Shown: positions 52,734 to 64,000 of the stretch, piece after piece | Numbering within the stretch: the first letter of the stretch is position 1 | How the letters are laid out: every line of letters starts with the position of its first letter | Assembly: GCA_025267735.1 (NCBI GenBank) | Contig: CM046297.1 | Location: 15,836,011-15,900,010 of the forward strand | Source: Mactra quadrangularis | Taxonomy: Eukaryota; Mollusca; Bivalvia; Venerida; Mactridae | DNA: 64,000 nucleotides | Direction of reading: 5' to 3' | Position numbers and translations under genes: made by a program | The notes under the pieces: generated by a model | The model's database searches: none | What the model was told of the DNA's origin: nothing | The model's input: the letters and a program-made list of their open reading frames with translations, nothing else

Positions 52734-52865
52734 TCCCACGGTCAGGGAAAAGTCGGGGATAAATGAATTTTTTCAAGGTCAGGGAAAGTCAGGGAATTCT
52801 GAAATTAGTCAGGGAAATTTGAAAAATAAGCAAAAGTCAGGGAAAAGTCAGGGAATTTTGTAAGA
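52733..52865 (+). repeat. GTCAGGGAAA short repeat
   Basis: Starts CAGGGTTCCCACGG, then seven or so GTCAGGGAAA/GTCAGGGAAT words. It resembles the block at the window's right end (63893-64000). Confidence 0.75.
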
Positions 52866-53509
52866 GAAGAATGTTGGTAAAACAGTAAGAAGCAAATTAA
52901 GTAAAGGCTGAGGCAGTTTCTTACATTATTTTGGGTATTTTATTGATATTTATTTTTATGAGTATCTTTATTATTCTTAATAACGTCTTACTTTAAAAAT
53001 ATGCTTATGTCTGAAGAATTCGGATAGAGTAATTAGTCATTCAAGAATAAGCTGAAGGGGTTTAAGCATCTTTCGCCTTACTGCATTTTTTTCATGTTGC
53101 TGTATCATTATCTGCCTTATTGTTTTTGTTCAATGTAAGTTTTCCATTAATTACTAATATAATTATTTTCAAGTAAAATGTGTGCCTGTTTTAGTCAATC
53201 CTCTAATGTATGTTTAAGAATTTTAATGCAACATCTTTGAGCATGGCATGTGTTATCAAATACTTTTTAATTCGGATAAATGTATGCATACTAAATGAAA
53301 ATGAACAACTCAAGTAGTTAATGACAATTGCATGTATTTTGCATCTTAATTAATTTAGAATAAAGAATGGGAGGAAAGATGTTGGCTGGAGGATATGAGG
53401 AGGAGGAGGCCAGCATATAAACAATAATAATAATAAAAACTTTATTTAACAAGACTACACATTTGAATAAATCCAATCTTCCATGTGGACCTCCCGAAAA
53501 ACATGCACA

Positions 53510-53815
53510 AGTTATTATACCCCCGCTTCGAAGAAGAGGGGGGTATACTGTTTTACACTAAGGCGCGCGTAATAGTTGAAATACGATCTTTACCATATAC
53601 GCAGACAATACGCATTCGATTCGTACGTTATACCATACCTAAAGTCGAATGCGTACGATACGAATTACGATCTTTACTCAGATCTTACGTTATAGATATC
53701 CATACGTTTTATACGATACGAACTATACGTTTTATACGATACGAACTATACGTTTTATACCATACGTTCGCTTGTTTACTATACCATTAGTTCGATACGC
53801 ATGATACGATTTATT
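53510..53815 (+). repeat. Left part of a dispersed repeat with ATACGAT array
   Basis: Begins with a hairpin (TATACCCCCGC...GGGGGGTATA), then CTAAGGCGCGCG and imperfect ATACGATACGAACT units. It matches the kind of array at 61070-61260 in reverse order. Confidence 0.6.
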
Positions 53816-54050
53816 TCTTGAGATCAGTACGACTTGCTTGTATTTCTATAACTTAGTAAGCCATGATTCAATTAAAAATTAAACAAATTACAACCGGTTC
53901 TCATTCAGTACTTTGATTATCGATATTATTTTAAGGCGGGTCTCAATGATAAAAGTGGGCGGAATCAGTCTCGATGGTTATGATTTTGCCCCTCAGATTA
54001 GAACATATTTAGAAAAGTAGCCGAAAGTTAGATATCCGTCAACCTAAACG

Positions 54051-56581
54051 GGTTACACTAATATACGAAAAGGACTTTTTGGGCGAAAAGGCGCAAAAAG
54101 GACATTTACCGGCGAAAAGGCGCAAAAAGGACACTAATATACGAAAAGGACATTTTATCGTCTTTTCAAACTCTGGATAGGGTATGAAAAGGACTTAAAT
54201 CCGGCAAACAAACCTTTATATTCGACGCAAAAAGGACTTTTACAGACGAAAAGGCGCAAAAACGTCACTAATATACGAAAAGGACCTTTCTGCATCCGTT
54301 CATGCATTAAATAGAGTATGAAAAGGACTTAATGCGGGCGAAAAGACTTCAATACCAGGCAAAAAAGGACATTTACCGGCGAAAAGGCGCTCGAAAGTAC
54401 ACAATTATACGAAAAGGACATTTTTTTGCATCCGTTCATGCATTAGATAGAGTATGAAAAGGACTTAATGCGGGCGAAAAGACTTCAATACGAGGCAAAA
54501 AAGGACATTTACCGGCGAAAAGGCGCTAGAAAGTACACTAATATACGAAAAGAACATTTTTTCTTCAAAAAAATCATTTATTATACTATCAAAAGGGCTG
54601 AATTTGAGCGAAAAGACGTTCAATTCAAGGCAAAAAGGACTTTCAGCGGCGAGAAGGCGCTAAAAGCTCACTTATATACGAAAAGGACATTTTTGCATCC
54701 GTTCATGCATTAAATGCGGGCGAAAAGACTTCAATACGAGGCAAAAAGGACATTTACCGGCGGAAAGGCGCTAGAAAGTACACTAATATACGAAAAGGAC
54801 ATTTTTTTCGTCAAAAAATCTTTTATGATACTATGAAAAGGGCTGAATTTGAGCAAAAAGGCTTTTAATTCGAGGCAAAAAGGACACTAATATACGAAAA
54901 GGACATTCTATCGTCTTATCAAACTCGGGATAGGGTATGAAAAGGACTTAAATCCGGCAAAATAACTTAATATTCGACGCAAAAAGTACTTTTACCAGGC
55001 GAAAAGGCGCAAAAAACGTCACTAATATACGAAAAGGACATTTCTGCATCTGTTCATGCATTAAATTGAGTATGAAAAGTACTTAATGCGGGCGAAAAGA
55101 CTTCAATACGTGCCGGAAAGGACATTTACTGGCGGGAAGGCGATAGAAAAGACATTATATAAGAAAAGGATTTTTTTCCGTCTGGTAAATGTCCTGTTTG
55201 CCTCGTATTCAAGTCTTTTCGCCCGCAATATGTCCTTTTTAAACTTTATTCAACGCATTAATGGATGAAAAATGTCCATTTCGTACATTAGAGTACTTTT
55301 TTGGCGCCTTTTCGCCGGTAAAAGTACTTTTTGCCTCGTATTAAAGTCTTTTCGCCCGCATTTAGTCCGTTTCGTACTGTATTTAATGCATGAACGGATG
55401 CAAAAATGTCCTTTTCGTATAATAGTGTACTATTATAGCGCCTTTTAGCCGGTAAAAGTAATTTTTGCCTCGTATTGAAGTCTTTTCGTCCGCAATAATG
55501 CCTTTCATACTTTTTTAAATACATGAACGGATGCAAAAATGTCCTTTTCGTATAATAGTGTACTATTATAGCGCCTTTTCGCCTGGTAAATGTCCTTTTT
55601 GCCTAGTATTGAAGTCTTTTCGCCCGCTAAAAATCCTTTTCATACTTTATTCAATGCATGAACGGATGCAAAATGTCCTTTTCGTATAATAGTGTACTAT
55701 TATAGCGCCTATTTGCCTGGTAAATGTCCTGTTTGCCTCGTATTTAAGTTTTTTCGCCCGCAATATGTCCTTTTTAAACTTTATTCAACGCATTAATGGA
55801 TGAAAAATGTCCATTTCGTACATTAGAGTACTTTTTTGGCGCCTTTTCGCCGGTAAAAGTCCTTTTTGCCTCGTATTAAAGTCTTTTCGCCCGCATTTAG
55901 TCCGTTTCGTACTGTATTTAATGCATGAACGGATGCAAAAATGTCCTTTTCGTATAATAGTGTACTATTATAGCGCCTTTAACCCTGGTAAATGTCCTTT
56001 TTGCCTCGTATTGAAGTCTTTTCGCCCGTATAAAGTCCTTTTTATGCTCTATTTAATGCATGAACGGATACAAAAATGTCTTTTTCGTAAAATAGTGTGC
56101 TTTTAGTGCCTTTTCGCCGGTAAAAGTCCTTTTTGCCTTGAATTGAACGTCTTTTCGCTTAAATTAAGCCCTTTTCATGGTAAAATTTTTATTTTTTTGT
56201 AAGAAAAATATGTTATTTTTGTATGTTAGTGTACTTTTTAGCGCCTTTTCGCTGGTAAAAGTCCTTTTTGCCTGGTATTGAAATCTTTTCGCTCGCATTA
56301 AGTCCTTTTTATACTCTATTTAATGCATGAACGGATGCGCAAATGTCCTTTTCGTATAATAGTGTACTATTATAGGGCCTTTTTGCCGCTAAAGGTCCTT
56401 TTTGCTTAGAATTGAACGTCTTTTAGCTCAAATTCAGCCCTTTTCATAGAATAATAAATTAATTTTTTTACGAAAAAATGTCCTTTTCGTATATTAGTGT
56501 CCTTTTTGCGCCTTTTCGCCGGTAAAAGTCCTTTTTGCGCCTTTTCGCCCAAAAAGTCCTTTTCGTATATTAGAGTAACCG
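54051..56581. mobile_element. 2.5-kb foldback element with AAAAGGAC subrepeats
   Basis: The left arm reads GGTTACACTAATATACGAAAAGGAC and the right arm ends GTCCTTTTCGTATATTAGAGTAACC. Throughout 54051-55150 the sequence is CGAAAAGGAC/GGCGAAAAGGCGC/GCGGGCGAAAAGAC modules; from about 55180 the complement prevails. The arms are about 1.1 and 1.4 kb. A 250-bp block at 55190-55440 recurs directly at 55727-55975. AACCTAAAC before and AACCTTAAAC after may be an imperfect 9-10 bp target duplication. There is no transposase; ORFs inside are repeat-derived. Confidence 0.8.
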
Positions 56582-57010
56582 AACCTTAAACACATCAATT
56601 GACAAGTATGTCAAATTGAAACTTTTCACTGCTCAGAAATAATGAGAAATGCCACGGGGACAACCAATAATGACCAACAATCGTCAATATTTAAACATTT
56701 ATGTAGTCGCTTGGTGAAGATATGGTAAAATCTTAACATTTCTGATGTAAGAACGACTTGCCGGATCACATAGACATGAGCTGAGTGAAGATTCAACATA
56801 ATCCATACGATTATCGTCGACAAGGTAAACGTGAGCTTATTTCTGCAAAAAATATTTATAATATGACTGTGTTGACAACGTCAGTCTTACAAGTATGTGC
56901 ACGAATAGTTTATGTAGCAATGTATTTCATCCCAGTAAAAACTGGACTTCCTCAAATGATAAACAATTGCACATACTTTTTAACTAGAATGAATAGAAAA
57001 TTGAAAATGC

Positions 57011-57232
57011 AACCCGGCTAGATCAGTTTGTAGCACATTGATGGGTTGTGGGTTTGATTCCGGGTTAGGGCATACTTTTGTGGAGCTTGGTCATGAAATT
57101 TTATCTATGGCCATTCTCCCTCCTACCAATGATTATTTTACGTTGGACAGAAAGTACGCCCTAAGTAGTCTTTAAATAGCTATATCCAGCCTTTCCAGAG
57201 TATTATGTGGCCCTACTGCATTAAACCCAGTA
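57011..57232 (+). mobile_element. SINE family C fragment
   Basis: Plus-orientation copy: head with GGGTTTGATTCC, then GTGGAGCTTGGTCATGAAAT and the tail ACTGCATTAAACCCAG. Confidence 0.65.
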
Positions 57233-58797
57233 AAATGAAAAATTGAAATTGAATGACATTATTTTCAGAAAACTCAGGGTTACTTAGCGTAGTCTGCATT
57301 GATATATGTATATCTGCTTGTACAGAACTCTACTAATTTATTAGCTTGATTGTGAAACAAGTTCATACAACTTAGATTTATTACATTCGAGTTAGCTCCC
57401 TAGACCTCCAGTAATGCGCTAGTAGGATAATGTTAATTGCTCAAATGAAACAACTGGGTAGGCTTAGGATTGGATTCAAACCCACACAGAGCTGGCTAGC
57501 TACACCAGTCCAATGCATAAATAATCAGCCATGCCTGTTCCCTGCAGAGTTGCATTCAGCTGATGATATGTAATGATACCTCTATTTTCAATTGAAAATT
57601 TTTAGTATGTTATATGTATGATTATGATTTGGTTGAATGTCATTTAAGATCCAATTTATATTATTTCAGATGACAGACTACAGATTTTAATGCTACCAAT
57701 GGTTTTACAGACCTGTGTGATCATCCCAGTAAGGTCTCGATAGACAGGGTTGCGCGACAGAATGTACACAAGGATGAAAAAGAATAAAAGTAACATACAG
57801 GCCCAGTTTAAAAGAATGGTGCAAGGGGTTAGATGTTAGTATATTCTGCAGAGATGTAGTGAAAGAAGATTTAAAGAAAAACATCCATGATCATGACTTT
57901 GCAAATACACTTACAATTAATTAAGGAAAATAAATACAATAGTTAAACTGTGATATCAATAATGATGACAAGAGTACAATGTGATGATGTGAGAAATTTG
58001 AAAGGGTTGTAAAGTCAAATATAAACAATGAATTAGGCTTTAGTATACAACGTTTGAAAATTCTGCTCAGAACAATAGTGAAGACAAAGTGTTTTACATG
58101 TATTCTACAAGTCAGTTAGGGTTTATAAATCCCTTTGATATTAGGGTTTGTGATACAGCGTTCTCACCCTCCAAATACTTAATAGTAGTTTATTATACTA
58201 AATCAAAAAAGTTGTTTGTTGCACATTATATGTTTTAGTTTTATAGTAACTTTCATAACATAAACAGGATGTCAGTGAAAGTTTTCATATCTTTACTTCA
58301 ATGTTTGTTTCATTGCAAGAGATCGTAGGTGTTATGGTATTTGAAAATTTAGTTACATTTTATAATCATATTGATAAAAGTTCTACTATAATATTTGCCT
58401 ATTTTAGGATATGATCAGTTATAGTTATACACTTTTGCTGTAACTTACTGTTACAATGTTTGTCACATGTTTTGAATATAACTATGCTTTTTATTTTTTT
58501 GTTGTTTCAATGGTTGTTTTTAGTATCCTACCTTTGACCTATGTTTTTCTTCAACTTTGGTGTCCAAAGTTTTTAAAGTCGGAGGAAATTATTATGATCC
58601 ATACTTTTCCAGTAAAATTGATTGTACTTAGAACCCTATTATATTTTGTATCAAATTGATCAGCTTTGTGAGGAGGATTATGATTTTATGATAACTAACT
58701 AGATAGTCTATTAATCTACTTTTCTAAAGCATCTTTTACTACCCTTTCATTGATAATTATCACGCAGACCATCTGATGTGACAGGATGATAATTAAG

Positions 58798-59107
58798 TTC
58801 TGTTAACATTCGGAACTCCTCGGCCATTCGCCATTAATAACCTCGGACATATTTAGATGCCATTTTGGAAAAACCGGTGTTGAAGTAAACAAAAACATGT
58901 TCATTTTGGGGATGACTGAATTTTAGCTTTAAGTCTGTAAATTTGAAATTATATATTTCAATGATATCCCTAAACAATATTAAGTTCAATTTAAACACAG
59001 AATAAATATGTTTAGACAAAGATCTGTGTGAACTATTTTGTATAACCGTTACATGCTTCACCGCGCTTAGGTAGGAAAGGTTGAGGTGTTCCGAATGATC
59101 TGTTAAG
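58798..59107. mobile_element. Palindromic MITE, CATTCGGAACTCC family, copy 2
   Basis: TTCTGTTAACATTCGGAACTCCTCGG at the left and GAGGTGTTCCGAATGATCTGTTAAG at the right form inverted ends. The central part differs from the 16930 copy. A further worn half lies near 9711-9760. Confidence 0.65.
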
Positions 59108-59737
59108 TCTGTTTTGAACTTATAATTATTTATAACTTCTTACCCTTTCTTAAGGTAACCATAAAGCAATAAAATGTCTGTTATGGCAATGTGCAGAATT
59201 GTAGATTTTATTCAAATATTTTTTATGTAAGTCTAACATTTACCATTTTGATTGATCTGAACCCCAAATTGACTTATCCAAGGGCGGATCCAGTGGAGGG
59301 GGTCAGGACCCCTCCTAGAATAATTAGTGTTTTTCTTGATTGTAAGAATTTGATTGTATTCTAATGATCTTCATAAATATAGACTCCATTGTTTTTAATT
59401 TCATTTCTATTTTAAATCAAGTAAGTTTGTACCTCGCTCAGGTCTAAGCGAGTTTCTTAACCAATTTTGTAATATTGTTACTTGTTGTATGTTGATGTTA
59501 TTTGCAACTCTTGTCTTATATTTAATGTTGTATTCTGTAATATCTTTCATGCTAACGTTATTTTAATAAAACAAGGATCTTGACTTAAATACTTAGTCTT
59601 TGATACTTTCAGATCATTTGGTTGATTTCCACGACACTCTGCCTATTGCAGTGCAGGTCTAGGGTTTGATCATTTTAAACCACTATCGACCAGGGATTGT
59701 GAAATACTTTGTGAACTTATCTGTTTAGTCCAGATTT

Positions 59738-59960
59738 TCTCAACTGTCATAGCTTAATTTCACAGTGGCTGAATGCACTAAATATTTACTAAGGGACTCC
59801 TCGCTGAAATATCTTGACTAAAATCTATCGTAAGACATAAACTGCTCTTCTCAATCAAAATACACCTTTTAAAAAATCGTGCATGAAAGAAGACGGCAAT
59901 TTTTACATACCAATTTACTGTGAAATTATTCAAGTTTTGAAAGCTGAGAAAAAAACAAAC
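59738..59960. repeat. Inner-arm relative of the nested palindrome
   Basis: TCTCAACTGTCATAGC...TTTCACAGT pairs with ACTGTGAAATTATTCAAG at 59919, as in the inner arms of 1451-1975. Confidence 0.5.
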
Positions 59961-60319
59961 TATAACAGTGGCTAAATATTGCATTTATACTCCGTTGCCA
60001 TGAGCTATCTTCATAGCAACACTGTTGAGTGTCCTCTTAAGATTTGAGAGGTTGACGATTCAGATTTCAGTTTGGACCATGCATTTTCATTGGATTATAT
60101 CTGGCGCAAAATGTTTATATAACCCATGAGAGATTGTGTGCTTGCATCCTAAGATTGTCCGAGCTCCTAGTTTTTCTGTTATGGAGGAATTTATGTAGCA
60201 GAGGTAAAGTACCGCACTCATGCTTCAAACCATAAAACTAGCTTGTTTGTCAACATAGCAGATTGTCTGCTTACGACAAAAAAGTTGTATGTCGGTATGA
60301 ATCTCAGGGCCAAGAGCCG

Positions 60320-60510
60320 GGTCTTGCCATAGTAGGTAGCATGTCTTGTGTCAAATCCGGAGATCTGGTTGGCGGTAGGTCATACCATATTCATTGGTTG
60401 TCAGTCACATGGTAGGGTAAGTTAGTACTGGTGATAGAAATGTCCAGGAAATCGATAGTATTAGTGCTAGCCATAGTATATATGACCTAAATGTGTTGGA
60501 TACGACTTTA
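60320..60510 (+). mobile_element. SINE family B, degraded copy
   Basis: Shares GTAGGTCATACC, GGTAGGGTAAGTTAGTACTGG and the CATAGTATATATGACC tail part with the 37297 copy, but the head and box B are worn. Confidence 0.7.
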
Positions 60511-60696
60511 AAAATACACAAAGAAGTTGAAAGAACCAGTCCATAGCTTTTTATAGGGTTACATATAGGACGAGTCCAAAGGATGGATATCACATAATAT
60601 CAGAAAAAGACGTTTACCAAAGGACGGGCCAAATCATTGACAAATGTATTTATATTCAGTTTACACTAACAAATCACGAACTAAGCTAACTAATAC

Positions 60697-60815
60697 CACA
60701 GGAGCTTGACATTTTGTATAATACTATGAAAATTCCACTCTTACATCTATTGTTTTTTTATATGTAAGAGTGGAATTTTCGTAGTATGATATTTATAAAA
60801 TGTCAAGCTCCTGTG
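60697..60815. mobile_element. 119-bp hairpin MITE with 7-bp target duplication
   Basis: Almost the whole element is one hairpin: CACAGGAGCTTGACATTTTG and ATTCCACTCTTACAT, with complements at 60765-60815. It is flanked by perfect CTAATAC (60690-60696, 60816-60822). End fragments of the family occur at about 33122 and 35525 in metalloprotease introns. Superfamily unclear. Confidence 0.82.
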
Positions 60816-61064
60816 CTAATACCTATAACCATATTTTATATAGATTCGTATTAATTAAATTGACCATTTATGCATTCCTTTCCGATGAAAAGGAAAATAT
60901 CCTTCTTTATTGCTGACGAAAAGCGATTTTCACGATGAACAAGTTTTACGGCGTCCGTATTTTCCATTAAATTGTGAAAACTCTCACTGACAATTGATAA
61001 ATAATATGTCGGGAAAATATCCCGTTAAATTTTAATATAATTCATCATTTCGTCTATTAATATT

Positions 61065-61530
61065 TGTCCCACATGCGATACGATACGAAGTATACGTTTA
61101 TACCATTCATACGATGTTTACCATACGATTTATACCATGTATTAATACGATACGATACGATGCGATATACGAATGATACGCACATACGGCTTATACGCTG
61201 CGATTCGCACGCACGTTATACTTACCATATACGTACGAAATACGTATGAAATACTCAAAAAATTTCTAGTTATTCGCGCGCCTTACTGTTACCCTTGTCC
61301 GTGCGTGCGTGTGTTCGTGCGTGCGTCCGTCCGTTACAAAATTTTTGTCGCAGTTTTCTCAGCAACTATAACATGCAGCAGCCTAATACTTTGCATATTG
61401 CTTCATCCCATAGTCCCATGTGGTGTAAAGCAATTTCATGCTCCTTGCTCATCTACTTCCTGTTTGTCGCATATTTTTACATTTTGGCGGGGGTATCACT
61501 AGTGAGCATTAGCTCACAGATTTACTTGTT
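61065..61530 (+). repeat. Right part of a dispersed repeat with ATACGAT array
   Basis: Imperfect ATACGATACG units to 61260, then CGCGCGCCTTACTG, a GTGCGTGC run and an end GGCGGGGGTATCACTAG with GAGCATTAGCTCAC. See the finding on the split repeat. Confidence 0.6.
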
Positions 61531-61835
61531 TTCATTATTTACATAGTAAAAAACATAATATGAATGTACAAATTGAATACATGTTTAGTAAAATAATAAA
61601 AAGTTTCAGAGGCCTGAAATAAAAAGAGTAAATATTTCCAGTGGGCAAAGACCATTTTACTTGTACAATGTATTAAATTTCCATTTAAGGTATTTGTTTT
61701 TGAATGATGTTAAACTTTCCGCGACTCAAATGTCGAGAGGCATTTCATTCTATATAAATGATCCTGAATGTGCTAAGGATTTTCTGAAGAATTCAAGTTT
61801 AGGTTTTGGAACATACAGGCTCATTCTTTATAATG

Positions 61836-62011
61836 CAGGGCTTTTTCAGGTCTCACATGGTCTCTTTTGTAGAAGCAAAAGACATCCCGTTCAAAGGGAA
61901 TTATTAAACAAGTTAGTGAATTTTTTTCTTGAAATTGGGAAAAATGGTCATTATTTGGCATTGGGAATGGGGCCCATATTTGGCCCCGTGAGATAGGCTG
62001 AAAAAGCCCTG
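61836..62011. mobile_element. MITE with CAGGGCTTTTTCAG ends
   Basis: Inverted ends CAGGGCTTTTTCAG and CTGAAAAAGCCCTG, a hAT-like signature. No clear 8-bp duplication. It supplies the 3' half of the chance ORF at 61661-61996. Confidence 0.65.
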
Positions 62012-63892
62012 TCATACATTGTAGTTTTGATTAATCTTTTCAGATGTTGATGCACATTAATTATGGCATATTGAGTGATTTGTTTTCAATAAATGGTGAC
62101 TTGGACATTATGGTTCTGGAATCCTGATGTACATTATCATCAACTATATAGTATCAACTGTGCATCTTGTACAAGACATGACAGGGGTAAGCACTTTGAT
62201 TCTTACATCACCTTATCCATGTTCAAGTTTCTCCATAGCTTGCTTTACTCAAGGGACCACAATAGAAGTTATGGCTTGTTCTTTTTTGTCCTAACACTGG
62301 TGTTTGATGTGCTTGTCATAGCAATTTTTCATATGCTGTGATAAAATGTTCTCTGTTGTAATTTTCGTGTACACTAGACCCAATAAGTATTATAATTTAC
62401 TCAATTTGATAAGTTGGTATTTTTTACAGAGGATGGCATTTTATTGCTAGTTCTCCCCAGGAAATAGTAGTTTGGTGAACTGTGTACTTAGTATGTAACA
62501 ATATCAAGATGCTGATTTAGGGCACACAAGAAAACCAACAAACATCAGTTTGAAGTCATATCCAAAGGGAGATAATTTAATGAAAACTGTAATTTGTGGA
62601 GAAGACAGTTTTGACTAGATGATACAGTTATTGTTTGTGTCAGAATTTCAATAAATTAATCTTCACCGCAACTTGTCAGAAAATCTGTCTCTGTGATCAA
62701 CATTAGAATTACACAACTATAAGAAATAAAAACAAAATGTCCTTGTTACAAGGAAAACAAATCAATGATTCTTTATTTCAGAATGTTACTGAGGATAGTT
62801 ATTCCTTGTAATGTTTAGGATTGGGTTGTGACCAGTGACATAGATCAAAGTGTATTACAGCTAAGTGGATTTTTTATAACTATATTTATTTATATGTACT
62901 GAATATTGATATCTTTAAGAGTTTGTATTTCTTATGGATAAATTTTTTTGTTGGTTTTAAGGCCATAGAGACACATTTTATTTGTTATATCACGCCAGTC
63001 GGACAACCTACTCAACAAAAGGCTAAATCTTTGGATTTAGTTACTAACCAGTTACTAGGAGTATACTTTTGTAAGTGACGGACAACTGCCCTTGACGTCA
63101 TTTAATATCGATGGATGAAGTGCGAATGGTCATAGAAATTATTTCATGATCAAACTCAAGGAAAGTATGCCGTTGCCTGGGAATTGAACCTGCTGCCCCT
63201 CCATTGGTAAACTTGTGTGCTACTGACTTGAGCTAGTGCGATGCGCTATAGTTGAATTACCTTTTACCTATTTGAACATTGAAACCATTTCCTGTTCGCA
63301 ATCTATGACTTTAACTACTAGGCTGTCAACAATTTCTGACACTTTGAAAGTTTAATGTTGCTCTGAAGTTCAATTATTGTACCGACCAAATCACATATAG
63401 ATTCATTAGACAAAAATAAACTAGTTTCATCTACTCCCATGTAGCCTAGAGACTTACTTCTTAAGTTCTGCAGTGCTCTTTTTCTTCTCATCTTTTCAAA
63501 CTTTCTCCTTTTCAACGACCATACATATTTTTATATTTTATACAAAGGAACTCGGGTGTCCGAAGTAAACTTTCTAATAACATTGTTGTTGATTTTCAGA
63601 CAAACCAACTTCAGGATACTGATGCTGTCATTCTGTAATGAGTTTCATTTCTTGAACCAACATGATTGCAGTCTTATATAGTGTCTGTGCAATCTGTACA
63701 AGAATCATTTCAGGTATTGATATAAATTGTATAAAAATCTATCTGTTCTAGTGTAAGATGTTATTTTTTCTACATGTTTACAAAACTGCAACGTGTCTTA
63801 TGTATTTAAATAAGTTTAATTAATTTATGATATTGTCCATTAAATTGAACTTTCATTGGTTGATTAAAGTTCATAGTAAAGGTCAATATCAA
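62012..63892. other. AT-rich DNA, weak exon-like stretches
   Basis: Acceptor-like sites at 62041, 62781 and 63600 are followed by short open stretches ending in a stop. The minus frame at 63318-63515 is K/R-rich with a possible GTAAGT donor. None can be tied to a gene. A SINE C copy lies at 62953. Confidence 0.4.
62953..63237 (-). mobile_element. SINE family C copy, degraded
   Basis: GGCCATAGAGACACATTTTA, then GTCGGACAACCTACTCAAC and GAATTGAACCTGC; all parts diverged from the 29675 copy. Confidence 0.65.
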
Positions 63893-64000
63893 CAGGGTTC
63901 GTACAGTCTTGAAATGGCCCTAAATTTTAATGATTGTCTTGAAAAGGCCTTAAATTGCATGGATGATCCTGAGATTCCCCTAAATATCTACTGTTTGCCC
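63893..64000 (+). repeat. CTTGAAAAGGCCTTAAAT repeat, cut by window end
   Basis: Starts CAGGGTTCGTACAG, then three CTTGAAA-x-GGCC-TAAAT units; continues past the window. Confidence 0.65.

Larger units (their letters stand above)
56600..60319. other. AT-rich DNA with MITE and SINE pieces
   Basis: Outside the listed repeats there are only short AT-rich frames (for example 58456-58659), with no family match and no splice support. Confidence 0.5.

Noticed and set aside
54468..56106. K/R-rich and other ORFs in the foldback
   Set aside because: They follow the AAAAGGAC modules on both strands and carry no family motif.
61661..61996. 111-residue protein
   Set aside because: Its 3' half is a MITE with CAGGGCTTTTTCAG ends; the 5' half matches nothing known.
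62041..63639. Short open stretches after acceptor-like sites (62041, 62781, 63600) as last exons
   Set aside because: Each is 9-28 codons, with no upstream partner whose frame can be tested.

Overview
The window looks like non-coding-rich nuclear DNA of a lophotrochozoan animal, most likely a bivalve mollusc. It is AT-rich, has spliced genes with GT-AG introns, and is packed with tRNA-headed SINEs, many small palindromic (MITE-like) elements and private satellite arrays. The species call is inference from the repeat style and protein content; no search was run.

Three genes can be supported. (1) A divergent class A GPCR lies in one exon on the minus strand at 5054-6229. (2) A BTB-domain gene lies on the plus strand. 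A TATA box at 10173 precedes a 4-codon first exon (10249-10260), which splices to an exon starting at 12397. The BTB frame stops at 13050 and the C-terminal part continues in another frame to 13502, consistent with one missing A. (3) The main gene is a 19-exon minus-strand gene (18661-47861 by my model) that I assembled by hand from splice signals, phases and reading-frame continuity. It encodes a membrane-anchored M12B (reprolysin/ADAM-like) zinc metalloprotease of about 741 residues: signal peptide, prodomain, furin site, HELGHxxGxxHD catalytic domain, ADAMTS-like disintegrin/Cys-rich module, three CxYGD six-cysteine repeats on symmetric phase 1-1 exons, Thr-rich stalk, one transmembrane helix and a basic tail. 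All exon phases agree and the summed CDS is a multiple of three.

Layout: 1-5000 is a 22-bp satellite and palindromes; 5-6.3 kb the GPCR; 6.3-9.9 kb intergenic with a SINE; 9.9-14.6 kb the BTB gene between two copies of its promoter block; 14.6-18.6 kb intergenic with a MITE; 18.6-47.9 kb the protease, whose introns hold SINEs, a PIF/Harbinger remnant, Tc1-like MITEs, a CCAAT-box array and a 40-bp minisatellite; 48-64 kb repeats, including a 2.5-kb foldback element and a possible promoter plus first exon at 51996-52063.

Nothing links the three genes functionally. The observations most worth following are the protease architecture and its Met-turn substitution, the exon-edge satellite beside its transmembrane exon, the duplicated BTB promoter with a lost start codon, and several unclassified repeat families with clear target-site duplications.
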